A model generated the notes under the pieces. That model made no database searches and was not told the DNA's origin. It was given only the letters and a program-made list of their open reading frames with translations. The position numbers and the translations under genes are program-made. DNA of 64,000 nt from Sporosarcina ureae DSM 2281 (GTDB taxonomy: Bacteria; Bacillota; Bacilli; Bacillales_A; Planococcaceae): positions 1 through 64,000 of the forward strand of contig NZ_AUDQ01000011.1 of assembly GCF_000425545.1 (NCBI RefSeq). The letters run 5' to 3'. Below are positions 1 through 7,998 of this stretch, piece after piece. Numbering within the stretch: position 1 is the first letter of the stretch; each line of letters begins with the position of its first letter.

Positions 1-263
1 TCCATCTTTAAATGGGACAACTGTCGTTCCTTCTTGTCCGCTTCACTCGAAAGTTCTGGCCCGTGACCGAAGGTATATTGTTTACCTATAGGTTGATCAA
101 AACGATACATTTCATTTGCACGATACCATCTCATCCAAGTTTCAACCTGGGATTTATTTTTGATTCCATGTTTCTCCATAATTTCGTTAGTTGTTAACTC
201 ACCACTTAATTTATCTTTGACAACTGCCCATTTTACTTCGCTTGAATATACGTTTTTGCCCAC
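1..263 (-). CDS. IS3-family transposase OrfA, N-terminal part
   Basis: This is the first 87 codons of a small DNA-binding transposase subunit, cut by the left edge. It starts with GTG at 263, seven bases after a clear GGAGGTG ribosome binding site. The product begins VGKNVYSSEVKWAVVK and contains a helix-turn-helix of the IS3 OrfA type (ELTTNEIMEKHGIKNKSQVETWMRWY, written here as two joined parts: ELTTNEIMEKHGI and KNKSQVETWMRWY). The polar KKERQLSHLK run that follows is the start of the usual leucine-zipper region. In this family OrfA binds the terminal repeats and is normally followed by an OrfB integrase made by frameshifting; that part is outside. Family assignment is from recognition of the HTH pattern. 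Confidence 0.6.
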   Translation of the reverse strand, partial: MGKNVYSSEVKWAVVKDKLSGELTTNEIMEKHGIKNKSQVETWMRWYRANEMYRFDQPIGKQYTFGHGPELSSEADKKERQLSHLKM

Positions 264-349
264 GCAAAAACACCTCCGTTATAAGTACTTTTTACAAGTG
301 TACCACTTCGAAGGTGTTTTATATTGTCTCAAAAATTTAGGTTAGCCCA
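1..349 (-). mobile_element. End of an IS3-like insertion sequence (partial)
   Basis: The window opens inside an insertion sequence read on the minus strand. An OrfA-type transposase starts at 263, and about 85 bp upstream the sequence from 349 downward begins TGGGCTAACC and continues with CCTAAATTTTTGAGACA. This resembles the terminal repeats of IS3/IS150-group elements, which begin TG and carry a similar A/T-rich GACA block. The other end and any target duplication lie outside the window, so the boundary at 349 is an inference from this resemblance. Confidence 0.55.
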
Positions 350-442
350 GAACTAAACTTCTCCGGCGTGCTTTTTAATTTTAATAGCGAAAGTGAACAG
401 AATCTTTAAAAGATAAGTACTAAACGGTTCGGGATTTACATT

Positions 443-549
443 CCAGAGGGGGACGCTTTCCGGAGGGCGTGGCTTGAGCTTCCTCGTGCGCTTCGCTTCT
501 GCGGGATCTCAAGGCGCACGCTGATCCTCTCGGAGTCGCCCCCTCTTCC
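443..549 (+). repeat. GC-rich structured intergenic repeat, copy 1
   Basis: A GC-rich block in AT-rich surroundings with imperfect terminal inverted repeats: AGAGGGGGACGCTTTCC on the left against the complement of GGAGTCGCCCCCTCT on the right. An inner CTTGAG (473-478) pairs with CTCAAG (508-513). No coding frame is convincing. Elements of this look are scattered in many copies through Bacillales genomes (recalled knowledge, not checked here). It is related to the inverted copy at 725-868. Confidence 0.65.
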
Positions 550-600
550 ATTTCAATCCTATACAATGACTAAAGGAACTTACAACTTCACTGCAATTAT

Positions 601-637
601 GAAATAACTAAGTATTAATTTCTTACTTAGTTATTTC
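601..637. repeat. Perfect 14-bp inverted repeat
   Basis: GAAATAACTAAGTA at 601-614 is followed, after a nine-base loop, by its exact complement TACTTAGTTATTTC at 624-637. There is no run of T after it on either strand, so it is a weak candidate for a terminator. It sits between the two structured repeats, with no gene within about 270 bp. Confidence 0.5.
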
Positions 638-724
638 AAGTTCTACTGAATAATGTACATTACTATTTATCAATTTGTTATTAAGGTCTCTAAATCGAGA
701 AAGAGATACTAGTTGATTGTAAAT

Positions 725-868
725 GGACGGCGGCCACTCCCTATGGATTAGCGAGAGCCTTGAGATCCTGGCTAGGTGCCTTAATTTCTGCAAAGTACAC
801 AAAAATACGGCAAAGTAGACCCTTCACTGTTCACTTGGCTCAAGCCGAGCCCATGGGAAAGCGTCCGC
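725..868 (-). repeat. Structured intergenic repeat, copy 2, interrupted
   Basis: This block has the same modules as the 443-549 element in the opposite orientation: GGCCACTCCC, GCGAGAGCCTTGAGATCC, then GGCTCAAGCC and GGGAAAGCGTCC. The ends GGACG and CGTCC pair. Between the two halves about 60 bp (772-833) do not match the first copy and include two similar CAAAGTA stretches, so this copy seems to carry an insertion or to be decayed. The remainder of 350-913 shows no gene. Confidence 0.55.
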
Positions 869-913
869 ATGTAACGTCAAACAACTATATCTTCCTGTTA
901 CCTCATTTCTTCA

Positions 914-1393
914 CTAGATATGCTTCATAAGTGCTTCTACTACTTGCGTCAATCCCGCCAAGTCATCTTGCGTAAAGCGATCTAGTTCAGGACTGTCGAT
1001 GTCGAGTACACCAAACACTTCTCCATCTTTAATCAACGGTACAACGACTTCGGAACGAGATGCTGCGTCGCATGCTATATGGCCTGGGAACGCGTTGACG
1101 TCCGGTACGACTAAGCCCTCTCTTGTCTTCGCAACTGTTCCGCAAACACCTCTACCGAGCGGAATACGGATACATGCCGGTAATCCCTGGAACGGGCCGA
1201 GAACGAGTTCATCGCCATCCATCAAGTAAAAACCAACCCAATTGATGCGATCGAAGAATTGATTGAGTAATGCAGATGCGTTGCTTAAGTTTGCGTATAC
1301 GTTTGGCTCTCCCGATACTAGTGCATCCAACTGTGTTGCAAGTTGTGCGTACTTCTCTTGTAGGTTATTGGAGTAATCAATAGGTGTGTACAT
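914..1393 (-). CDS. msrC: Free methionine-(R)-sulfoxide reductase (GAF domain)
   Basis: This 159-residue cytoplasmic protein is a single GAF domain of the fRMsr type (YtsP/MsrC), which reduces free L-methionine-(R)-sulfoxide using thioredoxin. The three cysteines that define active members are all present: Cys74 (LPACIRIP), Cys84 (GRGVCGTVA) and Cys108 (GHIACDAA). NWVGFY and GVLDIDSP are the usual conserved blocks. The start at 1393 is chosen because MYTPIDY follows an AGGG site and matches the family start; an in-frame extension to 1486 has no good ribosome site. Nothing precedes it on its strand except the PepSY gene, which ends 95 bp upstream. Confidence 0.92.
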   Translation of the reverse strand: MYTPIDYSNNLQEKYAQLATQLDALVSGEPNVYANLSNASALLNQFFDRINWVGFYLMDGDELVLGPFQGLPACIRIPLGRGVCGTVAKTREGLVVPDVNAFPGHIACDAASRSEVVVPLIKDGEVFGVLDIDSPELDRFTQDDLAGLTQVVEALMKHI

Positions 1394-1487
1394 ACTAATT
1401 CCCTGCTTTCTGTGTATAGTTCTTACTTTCATCATACACAGAATAATAGACTTGGAAAAGTAATCGAACTTCATTCCTTGTTTCACA

Positions 1488-1730
1488 TCAATCTAATTTC
1501 ACCCTCAGTACCTCACCGGTCACCGCATCTAATTTGACTTCATACTTATGCCCTTCTGCTGTGCGAATATCCACTTCATATATCAACATACCGTCGTCAA
1601 ATTCCAGTTCTGATTTGACTACTTCACCGGGTACTCTTTGTCTGGCAATTTCGTTTGCCTGCTCCATTGAAATCCTACGATACTGCGGATGTTGCCAGTG
1701 ATTCATCCAATACTCACTTTGCTGATTCAA
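1488..1730 (-). CDS. PepSY-domain protein
   Basis: An 80-residue protein made almost wholly of one PepSY domain: ISMEQANEIARQRVPGEVV, then ELEFDDGMLIYEVDIRTAEG and HKYEVKLDAVTGEVLRVKLD. PepSY domains bind or inhibit peptidases, or occur in envelope proteins. This one has no signal peptide or membrane segment, so a cytoplasmic place is implied, with function unknown. It lies upstream of the methionine sulfoxide reductase on the same strand and could be co-transcribed with it. Confidence 0.85.
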   Translation of the reverse strand: MNQQSEYWMNHWQHPQYRRISMEQANEIARQRVPGEVVKSELEFDDGMLIYEVDIRTAEGHKYEVKLDAVTGEVLRVKLD

Positions 1731-1818
1731 TGAACGATCCCTCCTATTTCTTTCTACGTTGTTACTCTATGCGAAAGAATGATAAGATGCCCCACAGCCA
1801 AGCCTGTCGTTTACGCAA

Positions 1819-1856
1819 GAAAAACGGATTATTTCCGAGGAAATAATCCGTTTTTG
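1819..1856. terminator. Bidirectional rho-independent terminator
   Basis: AAAAACGGATTATTTCC pairs with GGAAATAATCCGTTTTT around a GA loop. It lies directly after the stop codon of the minus-strand MFS gene, and T runs are present on both strands. Confidence 0.85.
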
Positions 1857-3149
1857 TCAGGCAGTCTGTGCAGGAATATTCTTTTGTTTATACCGCATCC
1901 AAATAATGAGCGGAATAAGTAGTAAGGAAATATAGGTTCCGAGAAAACTTAACATGGAAAAACCTAAGAACGCCACGACAATTCCCGATGCAAGTCCACC
2001 TATTGTTCCTGCTAGTGCGACAAACACGTCGATGCTCCCTTGGATCTTCGCGCGAGTTAACACATCAGTAGAATCGATAACAATGGCCGTTCCACTGATT
2101 AATCCGAAGTTCCAGCCCACACCTAGTAATATGAGTGATGCGGACATCCAGAATATCGATCCGCCTGCTACATAGGCTGCGAGAATACCTGCTAACGCAA
2201 GTGTCACGCCCGAAGCTACAACCATAGTAGGTCGTCCAATCCGGTCTACTAACACACCCGTAAAAACGGACGGTAAATACATACCCGCTATATGTAAGCC
2301 GATTACCAAACCAATACCTGATATCTCAGCGCCATGGTGCTGCATATGGACAGGGGTCATCGTCATAATAGCAACCATGACACCATGCGACAGTACGAGC
2401 ACGATGCCACCTACCCAAATACCCATCTTATTTGCCTTATGCTGATGAACAACATATCCTTCATGAGACTCTTCACGTTCCTTTTGTTCAGCCAGTTCAA
2501 TCTCACGTGCAACGAGTAACGGATCGGGTCGTAAAAACAGCAAGAATGTCAGCCCTGATAATACGTAGGCGACACCCGCCAGTAGAAATACGCCAGTTAA
2601 TGTAGGAATACCGAGTAGATCTGCTATATGTCCCATTGGTAAGACGAGATTGGGGCCAGCTACAGCACCAACTGTGGTTGAAACAAGAGCGACACTGACT
2701 GCAGTAGCTCGTTGCTTTTCACTCGCAAGGTCTGTTCCAGCATAGCGAGCTTGTAGATTGGAAGATGTACCTGCCCCATAGATAAACAGAAAGATGAATA
2801 ACACAGCAAGACTGCCGGTCATCACAGCAAATATCACACCGAATGCCCCTACACCACCGGTAATAAAGCCTGCACCGAGGCCGAGTCGACGACCGTAACG
2901 CTGAGATAACCTGCCGACGAGATAGGCAGAGAATGCGGAACCAAAAGTAGACAGCGCAATCGGCATACCGGCTAAGCTTTCATTTCCCGTCATGTCTTGG
3001 ATCAATAGCGCACCTACTGTGATTCCAGCTGCAAGTCCGGCACCACTAAATATTTGGGAAATGATCACGACAAGTAAGGAGCGCTTATACAATTGCTTCT
3101 GTGCAGCTTTAGATTTTGTATAGTATGAATAATCTTGCTGTCTTGACAT
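1857..3149 (-). CDS. MFS family efflux transporter
   Basis: A 430-residue integral membrane protein with about 12 hydrophobic segments in two halves, separated by a charged loop near residues 215-240 (EIELAEQKEREESHEGY). The motif-A-like loop GRLSQRYGRRLGLGAGF after the second segment and its second-half counterpart GVLVDRIGRPTMVVASG are typical of major facilitator drug/H+ antiporters. The substrate cannot be told. It starts with ATG after AAAAAGGTGGG. It is monocistronic, with a terminator at its end and another gene's terminator upstream at 3267-3300. Confidence 0.88.
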   Translation of the reverse strand: MSRQQDYSYYTKSKAAQKQLYKRSLLVVIISQIFSGAGLAAGITVGALLIQDMTGNESLAGMPIALSTFGSAFSAYLVGRLSQRYGRRLGLGAGFITGGVGAFGVIFAVMTGSLAVLFIFLFIYGAGTSSNLQARYAGTDLASEKQRATAVSVALVSTTVGAVAGPNLVLPMGHIADLLGIPTLTGVFLLAGVAYVLSGLTFLLFLRPDPLLVAREIELAEQKEREESHEGYVVHQHKANKMGIWVGGIVLVLSHGVMVAIMTMTPVHMQHHGAEISGIGLVIGLHIAGMYLPSVFTGVLVDRIGRPTMVVASGVTLALAGILAAYVAGGSIFWMSASLILLGVGWNFGLISGTAIVIDSTDVLTRAKIQGSIDVFVALAGTIGGLASGIVVAFLGFSMLSFLGTYISLLLIPLIIWMRYKQKNIPAQTA

Positions 3150-3266
3150 GAAATTCCCACCTTTTTATTACCACGTAATGGATTTGCAAGTTCATTGATT
3201 TTTTACACTTTATTTATCTTATCATACATTAGTCAGGATAATGAGGGGGCTTTTCCGTACAAGAAA

Positions 3267-3300
3267 ACAAGCAGGCCCTGTTTTGCCAGGCCTGCTTGTC
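3267..3300 (-). terminator. Rho-independent terminator of yugN-like gene
   Basis: ACAAGCAGGCC pairs with GGCCTGCTTGT; on the minus strand it is followed by TTTTCTTG. It is 19 bp after the stop of the gene at 3319-3747. Confidence 0.8.
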
Positions 3301-3318
3301 CTTTCATAGTATAAGATT

Positions 3319-3747
3319 TTATACTAGTGGAGCGATAAAAATAGGATGATCTGAGAACTTTGCTATTCGCGCTTCCCCTTCATGTACCCACTTTTCATCG
3401 TATACAATAGGTCCGTCTTTATCTTCCGGTGTCTGGAACTGGTCGAGTCCGACAGAAGCTAATACAGGGCTGTCATCGTCATCCAATCCAATATTTACTA
3501 CGTGATTGATGATAAAAGGTACGTCAAATTCGATCATTGCGCTATCTTCATCGAGTTCACCGTCCACTACGTGAAAAGGTATTCGTAAGTAGATCGTATC
3601 GCTACCGTCCTGATTCAAGATAGTGTCGAAGTTTCCGCGGTCAAAGTCCCAGTTGCCTCCCATTTGGATATCATGTTCCAGAAGTATGTTCCGCGCATCT
3701 CCAAATAGTGATTTTTTTCCTGGTAGATTTGTTTTCAGCTCGATCAT
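3319..3747 (-). CDS. YugN-like family protein
   Basis: A 142-residue soluble acidic protein recognised as the YugN-like family of Bacillales from its start (MIELKTNLPGKKSLFGDAR) and the blocks GGNWDFDRGNFDTIL, YLRIPFHVVDGELD and FVPFII-like FDVPFIINHVVNIGLDD. The cellular role of the family is not known. It starts with ATG after a GAAAAGAGGAAATGCC site and is followed by a strong terminator, so it is probably monocistronic. No membrane segment or catalytic motif is visible. Confidence 0.85.
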   Translation of the reverse strand: MIELKTNLPGKKSLFGDARNILLEHDIQMGGNWDFDRGNFDTILNQDGSDTIYLRIPFHVVDGELDEDSAMIEFDVPFIINHVVNIGLDDDDSPVLASVGLDQFQTPEDKDGPIVYDEKWVHEGEARIAKFSDHPIFIAPLV

Positions 3748-3938
3748 GGCATTTCCTCTTTTCTATATCAGTTTTTCTCGTTGAATGTCTGATTGATGAT
3801 AGTTTTAAGAATACCCTAGTTAGTTGTCTGACAAACTTTTCTAGTGGTCTGAATTGAATAATATTAACCAGAAGTGAGAGTTTCTTTGATCTACGCAGGC
3901 GGACTGCACTCAACTCATTTTATTTTTACGCAAAAGAA

Positions 3939-3961
3939 AAGACTACCCGACAGGATAGTCT
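3939..3961 (-). terminator. Terminator of the mnmH-selD operon
   Basis: AGACTACCC pairs with the complementary GATAGTCT with one mismatch; on the minus strand a TTTTCTTTT tract follows. It is nine bases after the mnmH stop codon. Confidence 0.75.
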
Positions 3962-3969
3962 ACCTTCAT

Positions 3970-5016
3970 TTATTTCATTAGCTCTTTATACCGTTTCAGG
4001 CATTCTTCATACGCTTCTTGCACGGATTCAGCCTCGATCACGTCTTGGCCAGTTGTAGCGAAGCGGGCTACGGAGTGTTCGTACTGCGGATCGTAGTAGT
4101 GAGTCAATAGCTGTTCTACAGCTTCCGCGAAACGTCCGTTTTCCAGGTCTTCCTGAATTTTTGCCGCAATGGGTTGGTGGATGCGTTTGCGAATTCTTGA
4201 GAATGCTTCTAGAAACAGTTCTGGTTGTTTTTCCGGTTCATACTCGGAAAGGATTTCTTCAACCCGCGCTTTGACCGGCAATCTAATAATCCACTGCGGA
4301 CTCTGGCCTTTTCTCTCAAACAGTAGTTCCGGCATATGTACTTGCCCTATGCGTTTGCTTTCGCCTTCTATGAAGATATATGGTTCATTTTCATACTTTT
4401 CCAGTTTATCTGCAATTAGCAATTCAAATTTCTTCTGGTTGTTCGGCTTTACACCGATTTGTCCGAATATCGAACCTCGATGTCCTGCCATACCTTCTAG
4501 ATCGATGACCGGACAGCCGTCTTCCATTAGCTTGTGAAGAATCTTCGTCTTGCCGCTTCCTGTATAGCCATTTAATACAAGCAATTTAGGTTTGATTGGT
4601 TCTTGCAGTTTCGCAATGACCCACTGGCGATATGTATGAATCCCGCCACTGATTCGGCTTGAGCGGATGCCCATCAATTCCAGTACGGTCATTGCCGTTT
4701 TGCTTCGCATGCCACCACGCCAGCAAAACACAGTGATTTGCGTGTCTATTTTCCTGAACTCCGCAATGAACTCGGGTAGTTTTTTAGAGAAAATAGCCAG
4801 ACCATGATCCATAGCGGCTTGTTTTCCTACTTGCTTATAAAGCGTACCTACTTCCGCGCGTTCTTCATTCGTGAAAATCGGAATGTTAATACTGCCTGGA
4901 ATAGTTGCTTCCTCAAACTCTTTCGGAGAGCGTACATCGACTAATGTATGTGAATGGTTTTTCTGTAATTCGAGTGCGTCCGTCAATGTAATATCTCGTA
5001 CCATGTTATTTTCCAT
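3970..5016 (-). CDS. mnmH: tRNA 2-selenouridine synthase
   Basis: MnmH (SelU/YbbB) replaces sulfur with selenium in 2-thiouridine at the wobble position of some tRNAs, via a geranylated intermediate, using selenophosphate. The 348-residue protein has an N-terminal rhodanese domain with the catalytic Cys98 in VFCWRGGMRS, and then a P-loop domain with Walker A GYTGSGKT at 150-157. The length and domain order are those of the family. It starts with ATG after AAGGAG and lies nine bases downstream of selD, so the two form an operon with matching function. Confidence 0.95.
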   Translation of the reverse strand: MENNMVRDITLTDALELQKNHSHTLVDVRSPKEFEEATIPGSINIPIFTNEERAEVGTLYKQVGKQAAMDHGLAIFSKKLPEFIAEFRKIDTQITVFCWRGGMRSKTAMTVLELMGIRSSRISGGIHTYRQWVIAKLQEPIKPKLLVLNGYTGSGKTKILHKLMEDGCPVIDLEGMAGHRGSIFGQIGVKPNNQKKFELLIADKLEKYENEPYIFIEGESKRIGQVHMPELLFERKGQSPQWIIRLPVKARVEEILSEYEPEKQPELFLEAFSRIRKRIHQPIAAKIQEDLENGRFAEAVEQLLTHYYDPQYEHSVARFATTGQDVIEAESVQEAYEECLKRYKELMK

Positions 5017-5025
5017 CTCCTTGAT

Positions 5026-6072
5026 TTACTGCACGATAATTCGACCGGTATGTTCATCGGTTACTTCTCCAATAATATGCGCATCGACTCCAGCTTCACG
5101 TAATTGTGCATGCAAACGATCTGCCTCATCTCCAGCAACTGCTACTAGCAAGCCACCAGAAGTTACTGCGTCACATAAAATCCATCTGCCGATTTGATCC
5201 AATGATTCTGGATATTCGACCATATCTTCTATATGTGCAAAGTTGTTTTTCGTACCGCCCGGAACCGAACCGGCTTCTGCTAGTTCTCTTGTACGTGGTA
5301 ATACAGGAACTTTCTCGTTATCGATTCGCAAGCATACACCACTACCTGTTGCCATTTCAGAAGCATGTCCAAGTAAGCCAAAGCCTGTTACGTCTGTTGA
5401 TGCATGAATGCTGTAATCATCCATTACTTCAGCCGCTTTTTTATTGAGTGTTGTCATCACTTTTGTTACGTGAATTTCTTCTTCTTCAGACAATAATCCG
5501 TTTTTCAACGAAGTGGTCATGATACCTACACCAATCGGTTTTGTCAGAATCAAACGATCGCCTGGTTTCGCCCCTGCATTTGTACGAATCTTGTCAGGAT
5601 GTACCGTTCCAGTTACTTGCATACCGAACTTTGGCTCCTGATCATCAATGGAGTGGCCACCGACAAGAACTGCACCCGCTTCTTTTAATTTGTCAGCAGC
5701 TCCGCGCAAGATCTCCGTCAAGATACTGCGGTCAAGTGTATGGATCGGGAATGCGACGATATTCAACGCTGTAATTGGTTTACCGCCCATTGCATAGACA
5801 TCACTGATCGCATTCGCCGCTGCCACTTGTCCAAAATCATATGGATCATTGACAATGGGTGTGAAGAAATCTAGGGTCTGCACGATAGCAGTCGTATCAT
5901 TTATCTTATATACACCTGCGTCGTCGCCTGTATCCAATCCGACAAGTAAATTAGGGTCCGCGACGCCAGGAGGCAATGTTCGTAGAACTTCAGCTAAATC
6001 AGCGGGTCCTATTTTACAACCGCAGCCTCCTTTTGAAGATAATGAAGTGAGTTTTACAGAAGAATTTTGCAT
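5026..6072 (-). CDS. selD: Selenide, water dikinase (selenophosphate synthase)
   Basis: SelD makes monoselenophosphate from selenide and ATP. The product, read from the ATG at 6072, is 348 residues and has the active-site loop GGCGCK with Cys17, Cys19 and Lys20, in the same positions as the E. coli enzyme. The Sec seen at this loop in some SelDs is replaced by Cys. The glycine-rich N-terminal ATP loop and AIR-synthase-like blocks (LDTGDDAGVY, ADLAEVLRTL, STDVTGFGLLGH) follow. A TTG 12 bases upstream is also in frame, but the GAAAGG site fits the ATG better. No selA, selB or selenoprotein gene is in the window, so the visible use of selenium is the tRNA modification. Confidence 0.96.
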   Translation of the reverse strand: MQNSSVKLTSLSSKGGCGCKIGPADLAEVLRTLPPGVADPNLLVGLDTGDDAGVYKINDTTAIVQTLDFFTPIVNDPYDFGQVAAANAISDVYAMGGKPITALNIVAFPIHTLDRSILTEILRGAADKLKEAGAVLVGGHSIDDQEPKFGMQVTGTVHPDKIRTNAGAKPGDRLILTKPIGVGIMTTSLKNGLLSEEEEIHVTKVMTTLNKKAAEVMDDYSIHASTDVTGFGLLGHASEMATGSGVCLRIDNEKVPVLPRTRELAEAGSVPGGTKNNFAHIEDMVEYPESLDQIGRWILCDAVTSGGLLVAVAGDEADRLHAQLREAGVDAHIIGEVTDEHTGRIIVQ

Positions 6073-6166
6073 TACGGATATCAACCTTTCAATTTGTAGT
6101 TCCTTAATTTTACCATAGAGTTGGCATTCTAGATCTGTTGGGCACTTGAAATGCTTATGGACAATG

Positions 6167-6198
6167 AAAAAAAGACTACGCTTAAAGGCATAGTCTTA
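6167..6198 (-). terminator. Rho-independent terminator
   Basis: On the minus strand AAGACTATGCC pairs imperfectly with GCGTAGTCTT and is followed by seven T. It is placed to end the acetyltransferase/enolase-superfamily operon. Confidence 0.75.
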
Positions 6199-6213
6199 CA
6201 TGATGCAAATGCA

Positions 6214-6870
6214 TTATTTTACGTACTTTACATACCAGTGGTCGTTCTTTTTCTCAATATATTCTCCAATCCAACCTTGTTTCAACAATTTTTGCTGCTG
6301 TTCGGTATTCTCCATCAGAACAAATTGCTGTTCCGACGTCGTTCCACGGGAAGGCTCTTGGAGATCCTTGAATAAAATATAGCGCAGTTTATTGCCATAT
6401 TTCACTTTGAGTTCTTTGATTCGTAAACCTAGTGCAAATTTATCTTTCAAGCTTGGAATATTAAATGGTGCAACGGTTGTACAAATATAGCGATAACGAT
6501 CTCTCTCGACATGTTCCATTAGCCATTTACCGAGTTTCGTTTGCAGTCCATGCCCTCTATAGTCTGGATCCACACCCGAAATCTCCGAGTACAGCACACT
6601 AGATAATTCATTTGTTAATACTCCCGCATCGATTCCTAAATGCTCTTCATCTTCACCAGGGTCCAACATAGCACGGAACGCGATGAGACGATGATCGATG
6701 AAAGCTCCTACCATCATGCCATTACCGCGTAGAATATACACAAACTCTTCTTCTGTTAGCGGTTGAAGAAAATCAGGTTGCTCAAGAACAGCAATGATTC
6801 GTTGTTGTAAAGCTAGAACTTCCGGCAGCTGATCTTCTGTTAGAAGTGAAAGTGATGCTTGCAATGTCAT
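6214..6870 (-). CDS. GNAT-family N-acyltransferase
   Basis: A 218-residue GNAT fold protein. The acetyl/acyl-CoA binding loop is RGHGLQ (105-110), in SEISGVDPDYRGHGLQTKL, with the following helix GKWLMEHV and the beta strand YICTTVAPFNIPS. The start codon overlaps the stop of the enolase-superfamily gene by four bases (ATGA), so translation is coupled. In Geobacillus a GNAT succinyltransferase works beside an enolase-superfamily N-succinylamino acid racemase to turn D- into L-amino acids. That precedent makes an amino acid or a related amine the likely acceptor here, but this is inference only. Confidence 0.85.
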   Translation of the reverse strand: MTLQASLSLLTEDQLPEVLALQQRIIAVLEQPDFLQPLTEEEFVYILRGNGMMVGAFIDHRLIAFRAMLDPGEDEEHLGIDAGVLTNELSSVLYSEISGVDPDYRGHGLQTKLGKWLMEHVERDRYRYICTTVAPFNIPSLKDKFALGLRIKELKVKYGNKLRYILFKDLQEPSRGTTSEQQFVLMENTEQQQKLLKQGWIGEYIEKKNDHWYVKYVK

Positions 6871-7979
6871 AGTATCACCTTTTCTTTACGCACCGTCAAT
6901 TCTTCTAGCGCTTGTTCATCTACATCGATGCCAAGTCCAGGCTTTTCATTGAGTTCAATAAACGGTACATCATAGTGCAGATTGCCGACGTCTTTACTAA
7001 ATTTCAACGGGCCGGTCAATTCTACACTCGTCATCGCTTTTTGTGAGAATGCTACATGAAAGCCTGCTGCAGATCCAATAGACGACTCCACCATTGATCC
7101 AACCTGACATTCGATACCTGCCATCTCCGCCATATGTGCAAGCTTCATTGCAGGATACATACCCCCACATTTCATGAGCTTGATATTCACTTTATCTGCT
7201 GCACGTTTTGCTATGATTTCACGCATCTCGCGCACGCCACGCAATCCCTCATCAGCCATTAGAGGCGTCGCGATTTTCGATTTGATTTCTACCATTGCAT
7301 CGATATCATCCGCTTTGACTGGCTGCTCGAGCCAATCCAGTTCACAGCTCTCCAATTGTTTCATTGCCTGCAATGTCGTCGCACTGTTGACCCAACCTTG
7401 GTTAACATCCACTCGGATTGCAATATCTTTGCCAACACGCTCACGCACGGCCTGAATTCGCTTGACGTCTTCAGCTGCGTTGGTACCGACTTTCATCTTT
7501 AATGAACTATAGCCAGCTGCCACACGATCAGCAGCTTCTTGTGCCATATGTTCAGGTGAAGCAATACTTAACACATGCGTAATTGGAAACTTCTCATGAT
7601 AACGACCCCCAAGTAAATTATAGGCAGGGATACCATATGCCTTCCCTACTGCGTCAAAGCAAGCCATGTCTAGCGCCGCTTTCGCTGTAGGTACACCGTA
7701 AATCGCTTGATCCATCACTTCATGAATTTTCCCAAAGCGACTTGGATTTTCTCCGAGTAAAGCAGGAGCAAGTGTGTGACGAAGTACAGCAAATGTACCT
7801 TCCCAACTTTCACCCGTGACATGGTCGTCTGCTACTGCTTCACCATACCCTACGTAACCTGTGTCTGTTGTAAGTTTTACGATAATAGAAGGCATATCAT
7901 CATAAGATGCGTAGCTAATTACAAATGGTTCATAGAGCGGTAATCGAATTGCAAAAATTTCAATTTCAGTTATTTTCAT
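6867..7979 (-). CDS. Enolase-superfamily epimerase/cycloisomerase (MLE subgroup)
   Basis: A 370-residue member of the muconate lactonizing enzyme subgroup. All catalytic residues of the barrel are visible: Lys161-x-Lys163 (SLKMKVG), metal ligands Asp191 (RVDVNQGW), Glu218 (WLEQP) and Asp243 (MADEG), and Lys267 (NIKLMKCGG). Dipeptide epimerases of this subgroup carry a D-x-D motif in the last strand (as in YkfB); here the equivalent segment reads VELTGPL, closer to muconate cycloisomerases, so L-Ala-D/L-Glu epimerase activity is doubtful. N-succinyl/acyl amino acid racemase or another epimerase remains possible. It is transcribed divergently from the regulator at 8068 and shares that promoter region. 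Confidence 0.85.
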   Translation of the reverse strand: MKITEIEIFAIRLPLYEPFVISYASYDDMPSIIVKLTTDTGYVGYGEAVADDHVTGESWEGTFAVLRHTLAPALLGENPSRFGKIHEVMDQAIYGVPTAKAALDMACFDAVGKAYGIPAYNLLGGRYHEKFPITHVLSIASPEHMAQEAADRVAAGYSSLKMKVGTNAAEDVKRIQAVRERVGKDIAIRVDVNQGWVNSATTLQAMKQLESCELDWLEQPVKADDIDAMVEIKSKIATPLMADEGLRGVREMREIIAKRAADKVNIKLMKCGGMYPAMKLAHMAEMAGIECQVGSMVESSIGSAAGFHVAFSQKAMTSVELTGPLKFSKDVGNLHYDVPFIELNEKPGLGIDVDEQALEELTVRKEKVIL

Positions 7980-7998
7980 TATTTTTCTTCCTTTCCTA

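Noticed and set aside
3671..3913. Minus-strand 80-codon frame overlapping the start of the YugN-like gene
   Set aside because: It lies in a different frame over the clear YugN start, has no ribosome site and a highly basic composition without any family pattern.
4169..5447. Plus-strand frames of 108-122 codons opposite mnmH and selD
   Set aside because: They are antisense to well-supported enzymes and carry Ser/Cys-rich translations typical of shadow frames.
5026..6072. Selenocysteine codon in selD
   Set aside because: The active-site codon gives Cys17 and there is no in-frame TGA.
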